Assembly: GCA_963513935.1 (NCBI GenBank)
Contig: OY740777.1
Span: 19,253,271 to 19,317,270, forward strand
Direction of reading: 5' to 3'
Origin: Aphrophora alni
Lineage: Eukaryota > Arthropoda > Insecta > Hemiptera > Aphrophoridae
Length of the DNA: 64,000 nt
Both the position numbers and the translations under genes were made by a program. Within the stretch, counting starts at the first letter, position 1; every line of letters begins with the position of its first letter. Positions 13,381 through 25,001 of the stretch are shown here, in pieces. The notes beneath the pieces were generated by a model, which worked only from the letters and a program-made list of their open reading frames with translations, searched no databases and was not told where the DNA came from.

Positions 13381-15217
13381 TATTGATAACTAGTTATGCT
13401 AATATTGTGGCCAGTTAGGCTCTACTATGTTTGTACTATAGGAGTGATGCTTTAATCTACCAAGTTCTAGCTTAATGAAATATATTGATAACTAGTTATG
13501 CTAATATTGTGGCCAGCTAGGCTATACTATGTTTGTACTATAGGAGTGATGCTTTAATCTACCAAGTTCTAGCTTAATGAAATATATTGATAACTAGTTA
13601 TGCTAATATTGTGGTCAGCTAGGCTATACTATGTTTGTACTATAGGAGTGATGCTTTAATCTACCAAGTTCTAGCTTAATGAAATATATTGATAACTAGT
13701 TAGGCTAATATTATGGTCAGCTGTGCTCTACTATGTTTGTACTATAGGAGTGATGCTTTAATCTACCTAGTTCTAACTTAATAAAATATATTGATAACTA
13801 GTTATGCTAATATTGTGGCCAGCTAGGCTCTACTATGTTTGTACTATAGGAGTGATGCTTTAATCTACCTAGTTCTAGCGTAATAAAATATATTGATAAC
13901 TAGTTATGCTAATATTGTGGCCAGCTAGGCTCTACTATGTTTGTACTATAGGAGTGATGCTTTAATCTACCTAGTTCTAGCCTAATGATATATATTGGTA
14001 ACTAGTTATGCTAATATTGTGGCCAGCTAGGCTCTACTATGTTTGTACTATAGGAGTGATGCTTTAATCTACCTAGTTCTAGCCTAATGATATATATTGG
14101 TAACTAGTTATGCTAATATTGTGGCCAGCTGTGCTCTACTATGTTTGTACTATAGGAGTGATGCTTTAATCTACCTAGTTCTAGCGTAATAAAATATATT
14201 GATAACTAGTTATGCTAATATTGTGGCCAGCTAGGCTCTACTATGTTTGTACTATAGGAGTGATGCTTTAATCTACCTAGTTCTAGCTTAATGAAATATA
14301 TTGGTAACTAGTTATGCTAATATTGTGGCCAGCTAGGCTCTACTATGTTTGTACTATAGGAGTGATGCTTTAATCTACCAAGTTCTAGCTTAATGAAATA
14401 TATTGATAACTAGTTATGCTAATATTGTGGCCAGCTAGGCTATACTATGTTTGTACTATAGGAGTGATGCTTTAATCTACCAAGTTCTAGCTTAATGAAA
14501 TATATTGATAACTAGTTATGCTAATATTGTGGTCAGCTAGGCTATACTATGTTTGTACTATAGGAGTGATGCTTTAATCTACCAAGTTCTAGCTTAATGA
14601 AATATATTGATAACTAGTTAGGCTAATATTATGGTCAGCTGTGCTCTACTATGTTTGTACTATAGGAGTGATGCTTTAATCTACCTAGTTCTAACTTAAT
14701 AAAATATATTGATAACTAGTTATGCTAATATTGTGGCCAGCTAGGCTCTACTATGTTTGTACTATAGGAGTGATGCTTTAATCTACCTAGTTCTAGCGTA
14801 ATAAAATATATTGATAACTAGTTATGCTAATATTGTGGCCAGCTAGGCTCTACTATGTTTGTACTATAGGAGTGATGCTTTAATCTACCTAGTTCTAGCC
14901 TAATGATATATATTGGTAACTAGTTATGCTAATATTGTGGCCAGCTAGGCTCTACTATGTTTGTACTATAGGAGTGATGCTTTAATCTACCTAGTTCTAG
15001 CCTAATGATATATATTGGTAACTAGTTATGCTAATATTGTGGCCAGCTAGGCTCTACTATGTTTGTACTATAGGAGTGATGGTTTAATCTACCTAGTTCT
15101 AGCTTAATGAAATATATTGATAACTAGTTATGCTAATATTGTGGCCAGCTGTGCTCTACTATGTTTGTACTATAGGAGTGATGCTTTAATCTACCTAGTT
15201 CTAGCGTAATAAAATAT
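13381..15217. repeat. satellite higher-order repeat of 9 units (918 bp), two copies
   Basis: Rare variants recur at a 918-bp (9-unit) offset: 'ctaatattatggtcagctg' at 13705 and 14623, and 'agcctaatgatatatattgg' at 13979/14897 and 14081/14999. The second copy has one extra unit near 15080. An earlier occurrence of the first variant at 11461 is 22 units upstream of 13705. Confidence 0.8.
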
Positions 15218-16003
15218 ATTGATAACTAGTTATGCTAATATTGTGGCCAGCTAGGCTCTACTATGTTTGTACTATAGGAGTGATGCTTTAATCTACCTAG
15301 TTCTAGCTTAATGAAATATATTGGTAACTAGTTATGCTAATATTGTGGCCAGCTAGGCTCTACTATGTTTGTACTATAGGAGTGATGCTTTAATCTACCT
15401 AGTTCTAGCTTAATGAAATATATTGATAACTAGTTATGCTAATATTGTGGCCAGCTAGGCTCTACTATGTTTGTACTATAGGAGTGATGCTTTAATCTAC
15501 CTAGTTCTAGCGTAATAAAATATATTGATAACTAGTTATGCTAATATTGTGGCCAGCTAGGCTCTACTATGTTTGTACTATAGGAGTGATGCTTTAATCT
15601 ACCTAGTTCTAGCGTAATACAATATATTGATAACTAGTTATGGTAAAATTGTGACTAGCTAGGCTCTACTATGTTTGTACTATAGGAGTGATGTTTAATC
15701 TACCAAGTTCTAGCTTAATAAAATGTTACTCTGCATTATGATTTTATATTATCTCTCTTATCACCATCAGAGAACATGGCAGGGGTTTGGATCACAGTCT
15801 TAACCTCCTTTGATGTTATTTAACTAACACACTAGAAAAGTTGTTAAAATAACTTTGTGAGATACACATTTCATGAGTTGTTGATATCCCATCTGACTTA
15901 GCTACCACTCATGAAATATGTACCTGACAAAGTTATTTGAAATACTATTAAGTGTACTTTAATTTTATCTGTAGTTTATTATGAAGTGTTTTTCAGTGAA
16001 GTT

Positions 16004-16050
16004 TAAGTTCTGAAGATGCCTGACAATAGGCGAAACAGCTGGCAACTATG
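16004..16050 (+). ncRNA. hammerhead-like motif (probably inactive)
   Basis: Core CUGAAGA (16010-16016), helix II GCCU/AGGC around a 6-nt loop, GAAA at 16032-16035, then ACAGCUGG. Helix I pairs 'aguu' with 'aacu'. The residue expected to be U next to the cleavage site is G, which breaks the helix III palindrome and would be expected to impair cleavage. Confidence 0.55.
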
Positions 16051-17200
16051 ATTGACGCAAGATTGCTCAAGCAAATTAAAAAATATATAAAATAATAATT
16101 TCGTATAATATTATATCAGTAATTTTTAAGGCTATTACTACAATAAACATTGGTATGGCTTGATCCAGCAAATTGCCACTTCATACTGAACTGCGAGTAG
16201 AGTTGAGACGAGAACGGAAATTCATATCATCAATAGAGCATGTACTTTCTTTTCATGACTGAAAACTTTTCCGCAGTTAAAATATCAGATTAATGACAAA
16301 CAAGGGGTAGTTTAATTTTGCATCGCTTTTAGCGACTAAGAACTAGGGTGAGGTTCAATTCCTAACATCCTGTGTTTTATTATGGAAAATTAATTTCAAA
16401 TTTCAAAATAGTTTGAAATCAGTGTATTGGTTTTAAACAAACAATTAATGATAATTAATATAATTTGTTTCCATTATGACTTCCATAATTGTTCCGAGTA
16501 AAATGTTCTGTTTTCCCTAATGCACTGGATCCACGCTAATTAATGAAAACAATTTTCCTCGAATTAACAAAGTATTGCATTGTTTCTAGAGATACCAACT
16601 ACATACATTGTAATATGAAGAAGCACTGTAGGTAAATGTTGGCAACATTTCTTCTCATTTTAGACAGAATGTTGCTAAAGTTGGTCAACCTGATGTATTA
16701 AGTTCTGCGGGTTTAAGTTCCGAAACTAAGTTTAAAACAAGATGAACGTGAAATGTTTTCTAAGTAGAAGAGTAACATGTGGGATATAGACGTTCAAAGT
16801 CGAAAATCTGGATTTAGATTTCTGTTCTAAGATATTTTGGGAGGTATTTTTAAATATACGGTTTATAAAATGAGATTTATTATAAGAATTATTTGTAATA
16901 ATTGTAAGTATATATTTACTTCAACAAACAGCTGATTGTTGTAATAATAATTCTACAGGTGATATTTTATAATAATAGATTTTTTCAGGTTTAGGCAAAT
17001 AAATGTTTACCCTATTAACTAAATGAAGCTAAGAGATTTTTCGATAACTGAGAGAAAACGCAGATTTTAAAACAACAAATTTACTTTCAAGTAGACCAAT
17101 TATCAATGATAAAGTTGTCATCTTCATTTTCACATGTACACGACCTTCTTAATTCTGAAATAGATTAGGCAAGTCCAATGGTTCCAACAGATAGAAAGTT
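16051..17200. other. unannotated AT-rich stretch
   Basis: No gene or repeat family was recognised. A B-box-like string 'ggttcaattcc' near 16352 was considered as tRNA-derived but has no convincing cloverleaf. A C13 homopolymer lies at about 17207-17219, just before the tandem repeat. Confidence 0.4.
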
Positions 17201-17230
17201 ATTTGACCCCCCCCCCCCCAATTTCATTGC

Positions 17231-17420
17231 GATCACAATATAGTCAATTTATATACATAGGACTACGCCCCAAAATTCAGAGCCACCACAATATAGTCAA
17301 TTTACATACATAGGACCACGCCCCAAAATTCGGAGCCATCACAATATAGTCAATTTACATACATAGGAACAGGCGCCAAAATTCAGTGCCATCACAATAT
17401 ATTCAATTTATATACAGTTC
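17231..17420. repeat. 53-bp tandem repeat, about 3.5 copies
   Basis: The anchor 'cacaatata' occurs at 17234, 17287, 17340 and 17393, exactly 53 bp apart. Units contain 'ccccaaaattc' and 'tacataggac' with a few substitutions. A related single unit with a C-run lies at about 54940-54980. Confidence 0.92.
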
Positions 17421-18184
17421 AAGAGCAATATAATTACAATACCTTAATTATATATAACAAAAAACTTTTTTATTCAAATTAATTAATTAAAACATAGTAA
17501 AAAGAATCAAAAATTAACGAAAATGAAATATGAAAAAATAAAACCTAGAGGAAATAAAAAAATTAAAAAACCCAATTAAATAAGACAAGACACAAAGAAA
17601 AACACATATAAATAACTTAGCAAATGAAACGTATTTGAAATGAATAAATGATATGTCAAGAACAAAATAATAACAGGTAGAAAATGAAATAGGAATAAAA
17701 GAAACACAGATAAGAACAAGGTGGGACGTAAAGGATTGAATTTGATATAACTTATCAAAACTATATTTACATAATTCATATATTAATAAATAAAATAATA
17801 AATTTGATCTTCAGTAAGCTTTATATACAACTTTATAAAAAACTTAGCACCTACTTGATGCATTGATATGATCAAATTGACTGCCTTGTAATTGATATTC
17901 ATGTATGCAGATGCCAAGCTGTATAAAATAGTGCAAACGTTGGTTTAGTGAATTCTAGATAGCTCAAAGTGGAGTAGTAATATATTCACGGACAGTATAG
18001 AATGTCTAATCAGTTCCATTCGTACCCCAACAGCAGTTTATCACAGAGCACTCTATACAGACGTTTATCAAGAAAAAGTAAATAAGAATAACAAATCTAA
18101 AAATTCCAACAACTATGATGATCTCAACCCTGTGATCATATTCAAGAATAATTGAGAAAATTTATAGATCTAATAAAAAAGAAG
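17421..18184. other. unannotated very AT-rich stretch
   Basis: A- and T-rich DNA. The one moderate open frame here (17576-17779, minus) is low-complexity Phe/Leu-rich and looks accidental. Confidence 0.4.
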
Positions 18185-18785
18185 TTAATGGGCGCCATCT
18201 TGGTACTTACTCAGCCCCATCTTAAATGTAGCACAAGCAGATACTCTACTTTCAACGGAAAAAATTTGGTTTCTTGAGGAAATATAAAATAGTACAGCAT
18301 TACTAAACCAAATTATATTATCAAATAAAGCAGTAAGGTAAAATTTGTTTAAGACAGCTATTATACAGGTTTTATGAACCTCATAATTCTATATATCTCT
18401 ACATTCTTGGCCTAAGCTAGGCCCTAACAGACTTTGTAGACGTACATAGAAAATTTTCATTATTTAAATTCATATCGATAACAGGTACCTACCGTATCAT
18501 GCAAGAATACGAATATTATATTTTTAGGAGGTAAATATTTGAAACTACATTTTAGACAATATCTTTAATATTTGTCGCGGTAGGGTTGGTAAAATTGCAA
18601 GTAAAATCTTCTAATTTATTGTGTTATAACTTGAATAACATACAAGTGGGTTTGTCACTTTTTCGTTTAACCTAACTTAACCCAAACTAACGCCATGAAA
18701 TGTAATGATCAGTCAAAAACAGAGGTCACCATTTTTTTACGATTACTAAACTTAACCTATAATTCGCATAATAGAGAAATAAAAC
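18185..18785 (+). repeat. Rep-A copy 3
   Basis: Starts with the diagnostic 'gggcgccatcttggtactta' end (18190) and continues through 'gtaaggtaaaatttgttta' (18334), 'ttataacttgaataacata' (18624) and 'agaggtcaccatt' (18721). It is shorter than the minus-strand copy at 40255-41145, so probably internally deleted. Confidence 0.6.
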
Positions 18786-19044
18786 GTATCACGTAATAGT
18801 TTTATCCATTAAAAACCAGTAAGAAATTTAAAAAAGGAGAAGGACAAATTAATTTTAGAAGGAACAATAATCATTCCAGTTTGGATAGTTTTAGAGTTAA
18901 AAATACTTTTGAAACAATACTTAGTCTAAAAAGTTAAAACATGAAGTCCGTGATTAAAATAATTGTGAAATAATATATTAAATACATACAAAAGTGTGTT
19001 ATGTCTTGCCGAGTGCAGAGAAATATGTAAACACCGTTAGTCTG

Positions 19045-19745
19045 AATTAAAGATAATAATAATAATTATTATTTATTTAATTTCTCATGTGCAAGATTAT
19101 ACACTATAAAAAATACAAAATTTACAATAAAACATACCACAACAAATAAAAATATAATAAGTAGCTTATTTAACAGAAAATAAAATTTTAAAAAAACTGA
19201 CACAAACGAAATTGCACAAGAGAAATGTAGGAGGTCCTAAGGAAAAGCCTATATTGGACCCTCCATCATAATAGAAAATATTTAGCCAGCAGAAATTGAA
19301 GATATCCTTATACTAAAAACAAAATATTCCTAGAAGTAATTGTGGTTAGTTATCACACAAATAAAACAATATCAAAAAAATATCATACATAAACTAACTT
19401 CACAGTTTGAAGCAACAAAAAGCAAAACAACAGGCTAGTAAAAGATTATAACTTTGTAAGGCACAAGAGACACAATAAACTAAACTTCATCTACTACATT
19501 CACACACACATCACAATATACATATGCTAAAACCAATTATCTAATTTATCTATAAATAAAAATCTCTTCAACAGTTTTAAAAACATTTTAAAAGATTTCA
19601 TCTCTATGATTTTACGTGGTATCATATAAAAAAACTTTGGTGCAGCATAGAGAAAGAAATGTCTATAAGCTGTTTTACGAGGTAGTGGTTACATTTTAGG
19701 ATCAGATCCATCAGGAGATCACTTTAGCAATTCCAATGGAACCTA
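19045..19745 (-). mobile_element. LINE 3' end: ORF2 C-terminus, 3' UTR and AT-rich tail
   Basis: On the minus strand the sequence ends in an (AAT/ATT)n tail (19047-19070), as in many non-LTR retrotransposons. Upstream of an untranslated stretch lies the C-terminal end of a reverse transcriptase ORF (19527-19682). It was 5'-truncated on insertion or has decayed further upstream. Confidence 0.6.
19527..19682 (-). pseudogene. C-terminal fragment of LINE reverse transcriptase ORF2
   Basis: Open reading of about 51 codons ending at TAG (19527-19529). The pattern is PRKTAYRHFFLYAAPKFF, then MIPRKI, then KSFKMFLKLLKRFLF. It matches the usual C-terminus of CR1/Jockey-type ORF2 proteins: a basic Arg/Tyr motif, 'APK..N.LP..I', then an amphipathic 'FK..L..wL' helix just before the stop. 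A stop lies just upstream (near 19693) and no catalytic RT motifs remain. It is a dead 3' fragment, and the exact clade cannot be set from so little. Confidence 0.55.
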
Positions 19746-20454
19746 GCTGGTTCTACACTTTTTCATTTAAAAAAAAATTAGAAATTATAATAAACAATGA
19801 TGATTGAGAGGTTTCTTGACAACAAGAAAAACACATTAACGCCAAAACAACAGATATCCCAAGACAAATTCACATATTCTGGCATTTACAAGCTCGCCTG
19901 GTCTAGTTGCTCAAATTTTTACATTGGATAGTCCGGTCAATCTTTTTGATACAAAGAACATTTACCTAAACCCACATTCACGAACAAAAATCTGATTTTG
20001 CAAAACACACAACGGATAAAGACCATGAATATTCCAATATAACAAACAATGATCATAGATCCAAAAAAAAAGTCGCTATGTGAACACTTTGGAAGAGTTC
20101 CAGATTTATAAGGCAACCAAGTTCAATGCAGATAAAGTATTAAATTACTCATAAAACGACATTTTCAATAGTGTAATCTCCCTCCAGTAACAGACTAATT
20201 CAACTTCAGATAAACAAATAATACGGTTGACTTTTATCTAGGCTGAACTCAGCTCACTATTGAATTCGCTTTTAGTGGCGTCATTCAGTGCGGTCTTTCA
20301 CTAACATTTATCTGTTTAACAGGCTTTTATTCTGTTTTCGTGTCTGTGATGTGACTTTGGTGCTTCACATTTGTGTACTTTGACGTGAATTAATTCAATT
20401 CAAATGTTTTTATATAAAACTTGTAGTGTTACATAGGGTTTTCTTCAAAAAGTG
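19746..20454. other. unannotated stretch upstream of hammerhead-like motif
   Basis: No open frame of note. The part after about 20220 is less AT-rich and contains 'gtcattcagtgcggtc', vaguely initiator-like. It could be the body of the repeat that ends in the motif at 20455-20505, but this is a guess. Confidence 0.3.
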
Positions 20455-20505
20455 TAAAAATCTGATGATGGCAGTGATATTTCGAAACCATCACTGTAAT
20501 TTTTA
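20455..20505 (+). ncRNA. hammerhead-like motif with strong helix I
   Basis: Core CUGAUGA (20462-20468) and GAAA (20484-20487). Helix I is a perfect 7-bp pairing of 'uaaaaau' (20455-20461) with 'auuuuua' (20499-20505). Helix II is weak, and an alternative 7-bp hairpin (cagtgat with atcactg) spans the core, so the copy may misfold. Confidence 0.5.
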
Positions 20506-20910
20506 ATTAAATAAAGAAGATTGTGGACGGTAATTTAATTAAAACTATTCGGTAGGTCCTATTCGCAATGAGGAAATTAAAAGTTTATAATAATTTATTT
20601 TAGTTTAAATCATTATAATTTGTGTTATCATTTGATTTGATTTTGATTTAAGTGTAATTTTTAGTTATTTTTTTAGGGAGATAACGTTTATTTGATTTTG
20701 TATTTATATTTACGAGTTAAAGTGAACCACTTGTTAGTTTAGGATATAGTTTATTGTACAAGGGAGTCCATAATGTTAGTAAGAATATTGACACTTCCAA
20801 ATCCGTGTCAGTTACCTCAGGCAAGACCTGCCTCTTTGTTATTGGCAGGATAAGAGTAGGATGGGGTGTTACTTAGCACTTAGCTTTAGGTTTATATTTA
20901 GTTTATCTCT

Positions 20911-20955
20911 AAACTTCTGAGGATGATGATTATGTCATTGAAATGTACATAAGGG
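20911..20955 (+). ncRNA. hammerhead-like motif
   Basis: Core CUGAGGA (20917-20923), helix II GAUGA/UCAUU, GAAA (20940-20943), and helix III as the perfect palindrome AUGUACAU. Helix I is short (about 3 bp). The copy lies immediately upstream of a 54-bp palindromic insertion. Confidence 0.5.
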
Positions 20956-21009
20956 CAATGACTACATAAATACTATTTTGTATAATATATAGTATTTATG
21001 TAGTCATTG
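20956..21009. mobile_element. 54-bp palindromic micro-insertion with 7-bp direct repeats
   Basis: Perfect 21-bp arms (20956-20976 and 20989-21009) start CAATGACTACATA and end in its complement, around a 12-bp AT loop. The 7-mer ATAAGGG directly abuts both sides (20949-20955 and 21010-21016), as a target-site duplication would. It is homologous to the insertion at 47339-47394. Confidence 0.75.
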
Positions 21010-21016
21010 ATAAGGG

Positions 21017-22339
21017 TAATATAATAAACTTATTGTATTTATTATATTCTAACTTTGCTTATTGTTTTTGTGTTTCTAGGAATTCTTGCTTTCCTTATTG
21101 TGAATATCACCACAGTGCTCTTTCGACATTTCATCCTTTATATGTGCTCGTTTATTAATTATAAGAGACATATTACAAGGCATTTTGGTTTAATTAATCA
21201 TAGTTAATCTAAACATCATATTAGTTGTTGAAAGTATTCTTTGAATAATGGAGGAAGACAACATTAAATTTGGTGTAAAATATCAAAGGGTTACCACGCT
21301 TCCAGATACTGCCCCTTCTAAAATGAGGATGTTTAAATGCAGACATACTTTGTAATTTCTGTCTGTGAAAGTGATTTAATTTTGTGTTTCGAATTTAGTG
21401 AATTTCATCATCAAATTATCTCTGTGTATAATTAACCTTTGTTTTCTGAAATAACCTGTATCGCATGGGAAATCAATGTGCTTTAATAATTGCTGTTGTT
21501 ATATGCTTCTGTTAAGGTTTATTTAAATATTGTAGATAGAGATTTTATAGCAGATTTCTGAGTTAATATTGTTGCGTCACCAGACTCTCTACTTCCGTCT
21601 AAAATGAAGTTATTATTTTTATTTTGTTTAAGGAATGTTTTACCTGAATATTAATATGAAAACGATGGTAATATTGTAAATTTTAAATAATTGAAATGAA
21701 TCCATTTGACATTAGTTTTATTAAAAGCATGTCAGGCATACAACACTTTACATTGTAGTCTGTCATTGATGGTTTATGCAATTCAATACAACTGTTTTGG
21801 TCATCCATTACAATGCAATTTGATGTAGTGCTCCTTCAGATCCTTTGTACATAGGTCCTGGTATGTTAGTCTGATAATTGTTTCCAGTTCTCATTAAAAA
21901 CAAGTGGATAAATGAAATTTGTAAAATATAAACATTAATTTAAGTGGTTGCAAATAAAAAATAAAATAATTAGATAAATTTTAAAATATCCCATAAAAGA
22001 AATTTCACATAAATTAATTTTAAATAAAAGAACATGACGACAAACAGAATAGATTATTATCTGATTATATTTGGTTTTTCAGTCTTTGTTGAAAAAGTCA
22101 AATGTTTCCAAAGTTTAAAAAGATAAAAATATCTAGAAATAACATGGTGGCTAAACATATGGAGGAAAATTTTTAAAATTAGTTTAGACCTTACAATTAC
22201 TTAGGTCATTTTTTAATGCCGTAGTATTTAGAAAGTTGTAAAATAATCGTACACCACGCCACTCAAAACGCATACTGACAACATATTGGGTGTGGAATAG
22301 TTTGATTACTAAGTTAGTTATAATTTGATTGCTGTAACT
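21017..22339. other. unannotated stretch
   Basis: AT-rich, with no recognised gene or repeat and no frame above about 60 codons. Confidence 0.4.
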
Positions 22340-22390
22340 CACGTACTACTAAAGATGACAACAATGTCGCCGAAACGCGTTTGAATTAAT
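22340..22390 (+). ncRNA. degenerate hammerhead-like motif
   Basis: CUAAAGA (22349-22355) departs from the core CUGANGA at one invariant position. GAAA at 22372-22375 and the palindrome ACGCGU are kept. Probably a decayed relative of the copies at 35600 and 55170. Confidence 0.4.
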
Positions 22391-23588
22391 AAGCGTATTA
22401 TTTGTGATAAAATGTGTTCAACTTTTATTTTTATTTTACCTGTAAGGGTAAATAAAAACTAGCAACAGTCATTTATGTATAAAATTGTAACTTTTTAATA
22501 AATTGCCTAAGGCTTGGGCAACTAGCTGAAAAATTAAAAAAATTAAGTCTGTAATTAACAAAGTAATTTTACTTTGTGCTAGTTTATGTGGTTTGTGATA
22601 CAACTTCACTAAGTTTTAAATGTTTGACCTAATATGTTGTCATTTTAAAGTTGTTTTTATGGTTGTATTGCATTCTTGTTGTCCTTTGGTATAATTTTGT
22701 TGTTATATTGATTTTTTAATGGTTACTACTCTCAAAGGATGGTGTTCTACATATTATATTTTATATTGTATATGTAGACACTGTCTATGGTCATTGAAAT
22801 GTGCTTAACGACAATAAAATAAAATAAAAAAACACATTTTACAAGTCTGCCAATTAAACGAATAGAAATAATATCTGATACAGTTTTCAAAACATCGACT
22901 ACACAGTTGACAGTCGTATTTTGAGGTAGAAAGTGTCCCCACACCTCTCCCCTACTCTGTATGACTGTCTTTCCGTTGTTCCCAAGTAACGATAAAGTTT
23001 AAAAGTATTTAGTGAAATATAACCGTACGTTTATTAAAAAAAGGCCACACGTTGGATTTACAATTTTTGGTAAATATTTAGAAAATTTGTTCGGTACTAG
23101 GAAGTTTAATTTATACAAAACAGAAACAAAAAAAGTATGTACACAATGTCGTGGAATTATGGGAATTTAATTTGTTTTTTTATCATGTTAATTGTATATC
23201 CTTTTGTTCCATCAATTTCACCTTATCAATTACAGCTCGTTAACTTAACTAAAAGAGTTTTGTCGCCCCGTGAGGTAAAAAGAAAATGGTTAAAAAAAGG
23301 TCTAGGTGAACTTTATGTAAAAATGTTATTTAATGTACATATAAATCCAAGCTAATGTGAATTTAACTTAAAGAGATTTAACTCACCTTTCAGCCATTAA
23401 AAATATTAGTTGATTATTTCTGATTTTGTTTTTATAATAACTCACATATTTGTTACAAAATAAATTTAATTTTGTCGTCATTGGATGAAGATTGTCAAAT
23501 TTGTACAAATTTAGCTGTAGACTTACGTTATAAATAACTTTTAGTTTAAATAAAAAAACTTTAATATAATTTCTGCAATATTTATTGA
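22391..23588. other. unannotated stretch with small hydrophobic open frame
   Basis: Contains an (AATAAA)-like tract at about 22813-22831, which could be the tail of a retroelement. A 72-codon frame at 23137-23355 has a hydrophobic N-terminus and a basic C-terminal half; it matches nothing recognised and is probably chance. Confidence 0.35.
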
Positions 23589-23636
23589 GCCTTGCTGACC
23601 TAGTTTCGCCTATTAGGGCATTTTCATAAGACAGCT
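23589..23636 (-). ncRNA. degenerate hammerhead-like motif
   Basis: On minus: a mutated core (AUGAAAA), helix II GCCU/AGGC-type pairing, GAAA, then ACUAGGUC, which can form a short helix III ending in a GUC-type site. The core is too altered to be active. Confidence 0.35.
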
Positions 23637-24468
23637 TGAAACAGTTTAAGGGTAGAATATACAAAGCAGATATAATAATCACTTTACTAGTTAGGTGGTT
23701 AGAGAGGGGGAGAATTCAAGGACATGGCAAAGGACTAAAGGAGTTCAAAGCTACTTAAATACGATTATTCGTTAAATATTTTAGCTTGTAAGGGTTCAAG
23801 GTAGTATTAAAAGAACAATTCGATTTAATTGATCTTTAAAGACCCTTAGTAATGATAGAGCAATTAGATTATCATATTTATCTACGAGCTTCTAATGGGA
23901 CTGTTTATCTTCTATGTATATTGTTGCCTTAGTTGGTTTAAGCTGCCGTTTAGAATACTGTAACTGGATAAACCTGGGTCGGTAAGGCTCAGTTTATTTA
24001 TTTAATGTGAAATTTCCAAATTGTACTATCGAGCGTTAATACACAAAGTTTTGTAGGGTACCACATTATCTGTAAATTACATTTAAAACTTTTTGAGATC
24101 GATAGAAGTTTTGAATTTTAAAAATCGATTTTTCTGTTCACTTCTTACACTTTATTAATCAGACTTTAAATTAAAACTTAAAGTAGTATATCGATCAAAA
24201 CAGTTTCCTTTCTATTCTTTATGATTTAAAACCAAAAAAACCGATTACATATGTAATGTTAAAATTGGTGTAAAAACTTCGAATTCTCAAATTTTTACTT
24301 TATTGGCAAACGTATTTATTACATTTGTGTAAAACGCGATTTTCACTTGAATACAAATTTAAATTTGATAGGCATACAGAAAACCTGATAAAACTACATC
24401 ATTGGATACAGTTTCGCGTTGCAACTCAAAAACTTTAGTTTACATCGACTATGAAATTATCATGCTAG
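23637..24468. other. unannotated AT-rich stretch
   Basis: No gene or repeat recognised. Confidence 0.4.
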
Positions 24469-24471
24469 TTA

Positions 24472-24998
24472 GGCCGGTATTACACTGTAATAGTTCTATG
24501 TCATATGTCTATTATCAAATATATGATGATATAGGTATGATGAAAAAATATTATGTTAAATATTATAAAAATGTTTTGCCATTTACTCTGTCATATTAAT
24601 TTGATCACATTGTTGTGTCAAAATGGATGAACAAAATTGTTTTGCTTTTGGTGCTTCTTTAAGCTCTATAATGACTATTTGTTTTTTGTTAACAGCTAAA
24701 TCAAAGAAATAAAAGGAAAAGATTGTGGGTTAGAAAGATTTTGTAGTCACTATTTTTTACATTATACAACATTTCATTTGCCTCGTATTCCGAAATTAGA
24801 AATTTTGTAGCTGTTACCGTCCACTGAAACTTATTAGACGCCATTTTGATTGGAAATATTATAATATGTTCTCTCTAGGAGAACATATGATCATAGCTCA
24901 ACTAATATAATAGTTGGTCAATAACACTGTAATATTTTTCATCACAGATATTTGATAATAGATATATGACATAGAACTATTATAGTGTAATACCGGCC
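24472..24998. mobile_element. PIF/Harbinger-type MITE with TTA duplication
   Basis: 527-bp element with ~55-bp terminal inverted repeats starting GGCCGGTATTACACT (24472-24526 and 24943-24998). It is flanked on both sides by TTA (24469-24471 and 24999-25001). The 3-bp TWA duplication and the GG-start TIR match the PIF/Harbinger superfamily. There is no transposase, so it is non-autonomous. The few differences between arms suggest moderate age. Confidence 0.85.
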
Positions 24999-25001
24999 TT
25001 A

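Larger units (their letters stand above)
7862..15724. repeat. 102-bp satellite array, about 77 copies
   Basis: Tandem array of a 102-bp unit. Using 'gtttgtactatagg' as anchor, the first copy is at 7921 and the last at 15673. The 7752-bp difference is exactly 76 x 102, so there is no net insertion or deletion across the core. Variation is by substitution at a few positions: acctag/accaag, gttagg/gttatg, agctta/agcgta/agccta, ggctct/ggctat/gtgctct. The unit is about 34% G+C, contains stops in all six frames, lacks CpG in its main form and has four CTAG sites. Only the last unit shows a 1-bp deletion (near 15693). It is noncoding and its function is unknown. Confidence 0.98.

Noticed and set aside
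7862..15724. Possible CRISPR array or hammerhead-encoding satellite
   Set aside because: Units are contiguous with no unique spacers. Neither strand of the 102-bp unit contains CUGANGA followed by GAAA at hammerhead spacing.
16318..16370. tRNA-like stretch with 'ggttcaattcc'
   Set aside because: No acceptor or anticodon stem could be paired; only a B-box-like string.
23137..23355. 72-codon frame with hydrophobic N-terminus
   Set aside because: Looks signal-anchor-like, but there is no homologue recognised, no splice or promoter context, and such lengths arise by chance in AT-rich DNA.
23383..23682. 99-codon minus-strand open frame
   Set aside because: No recognisable motif, AT-rich codon content, and it overlaps a degenerate hammerhead-like repeat.
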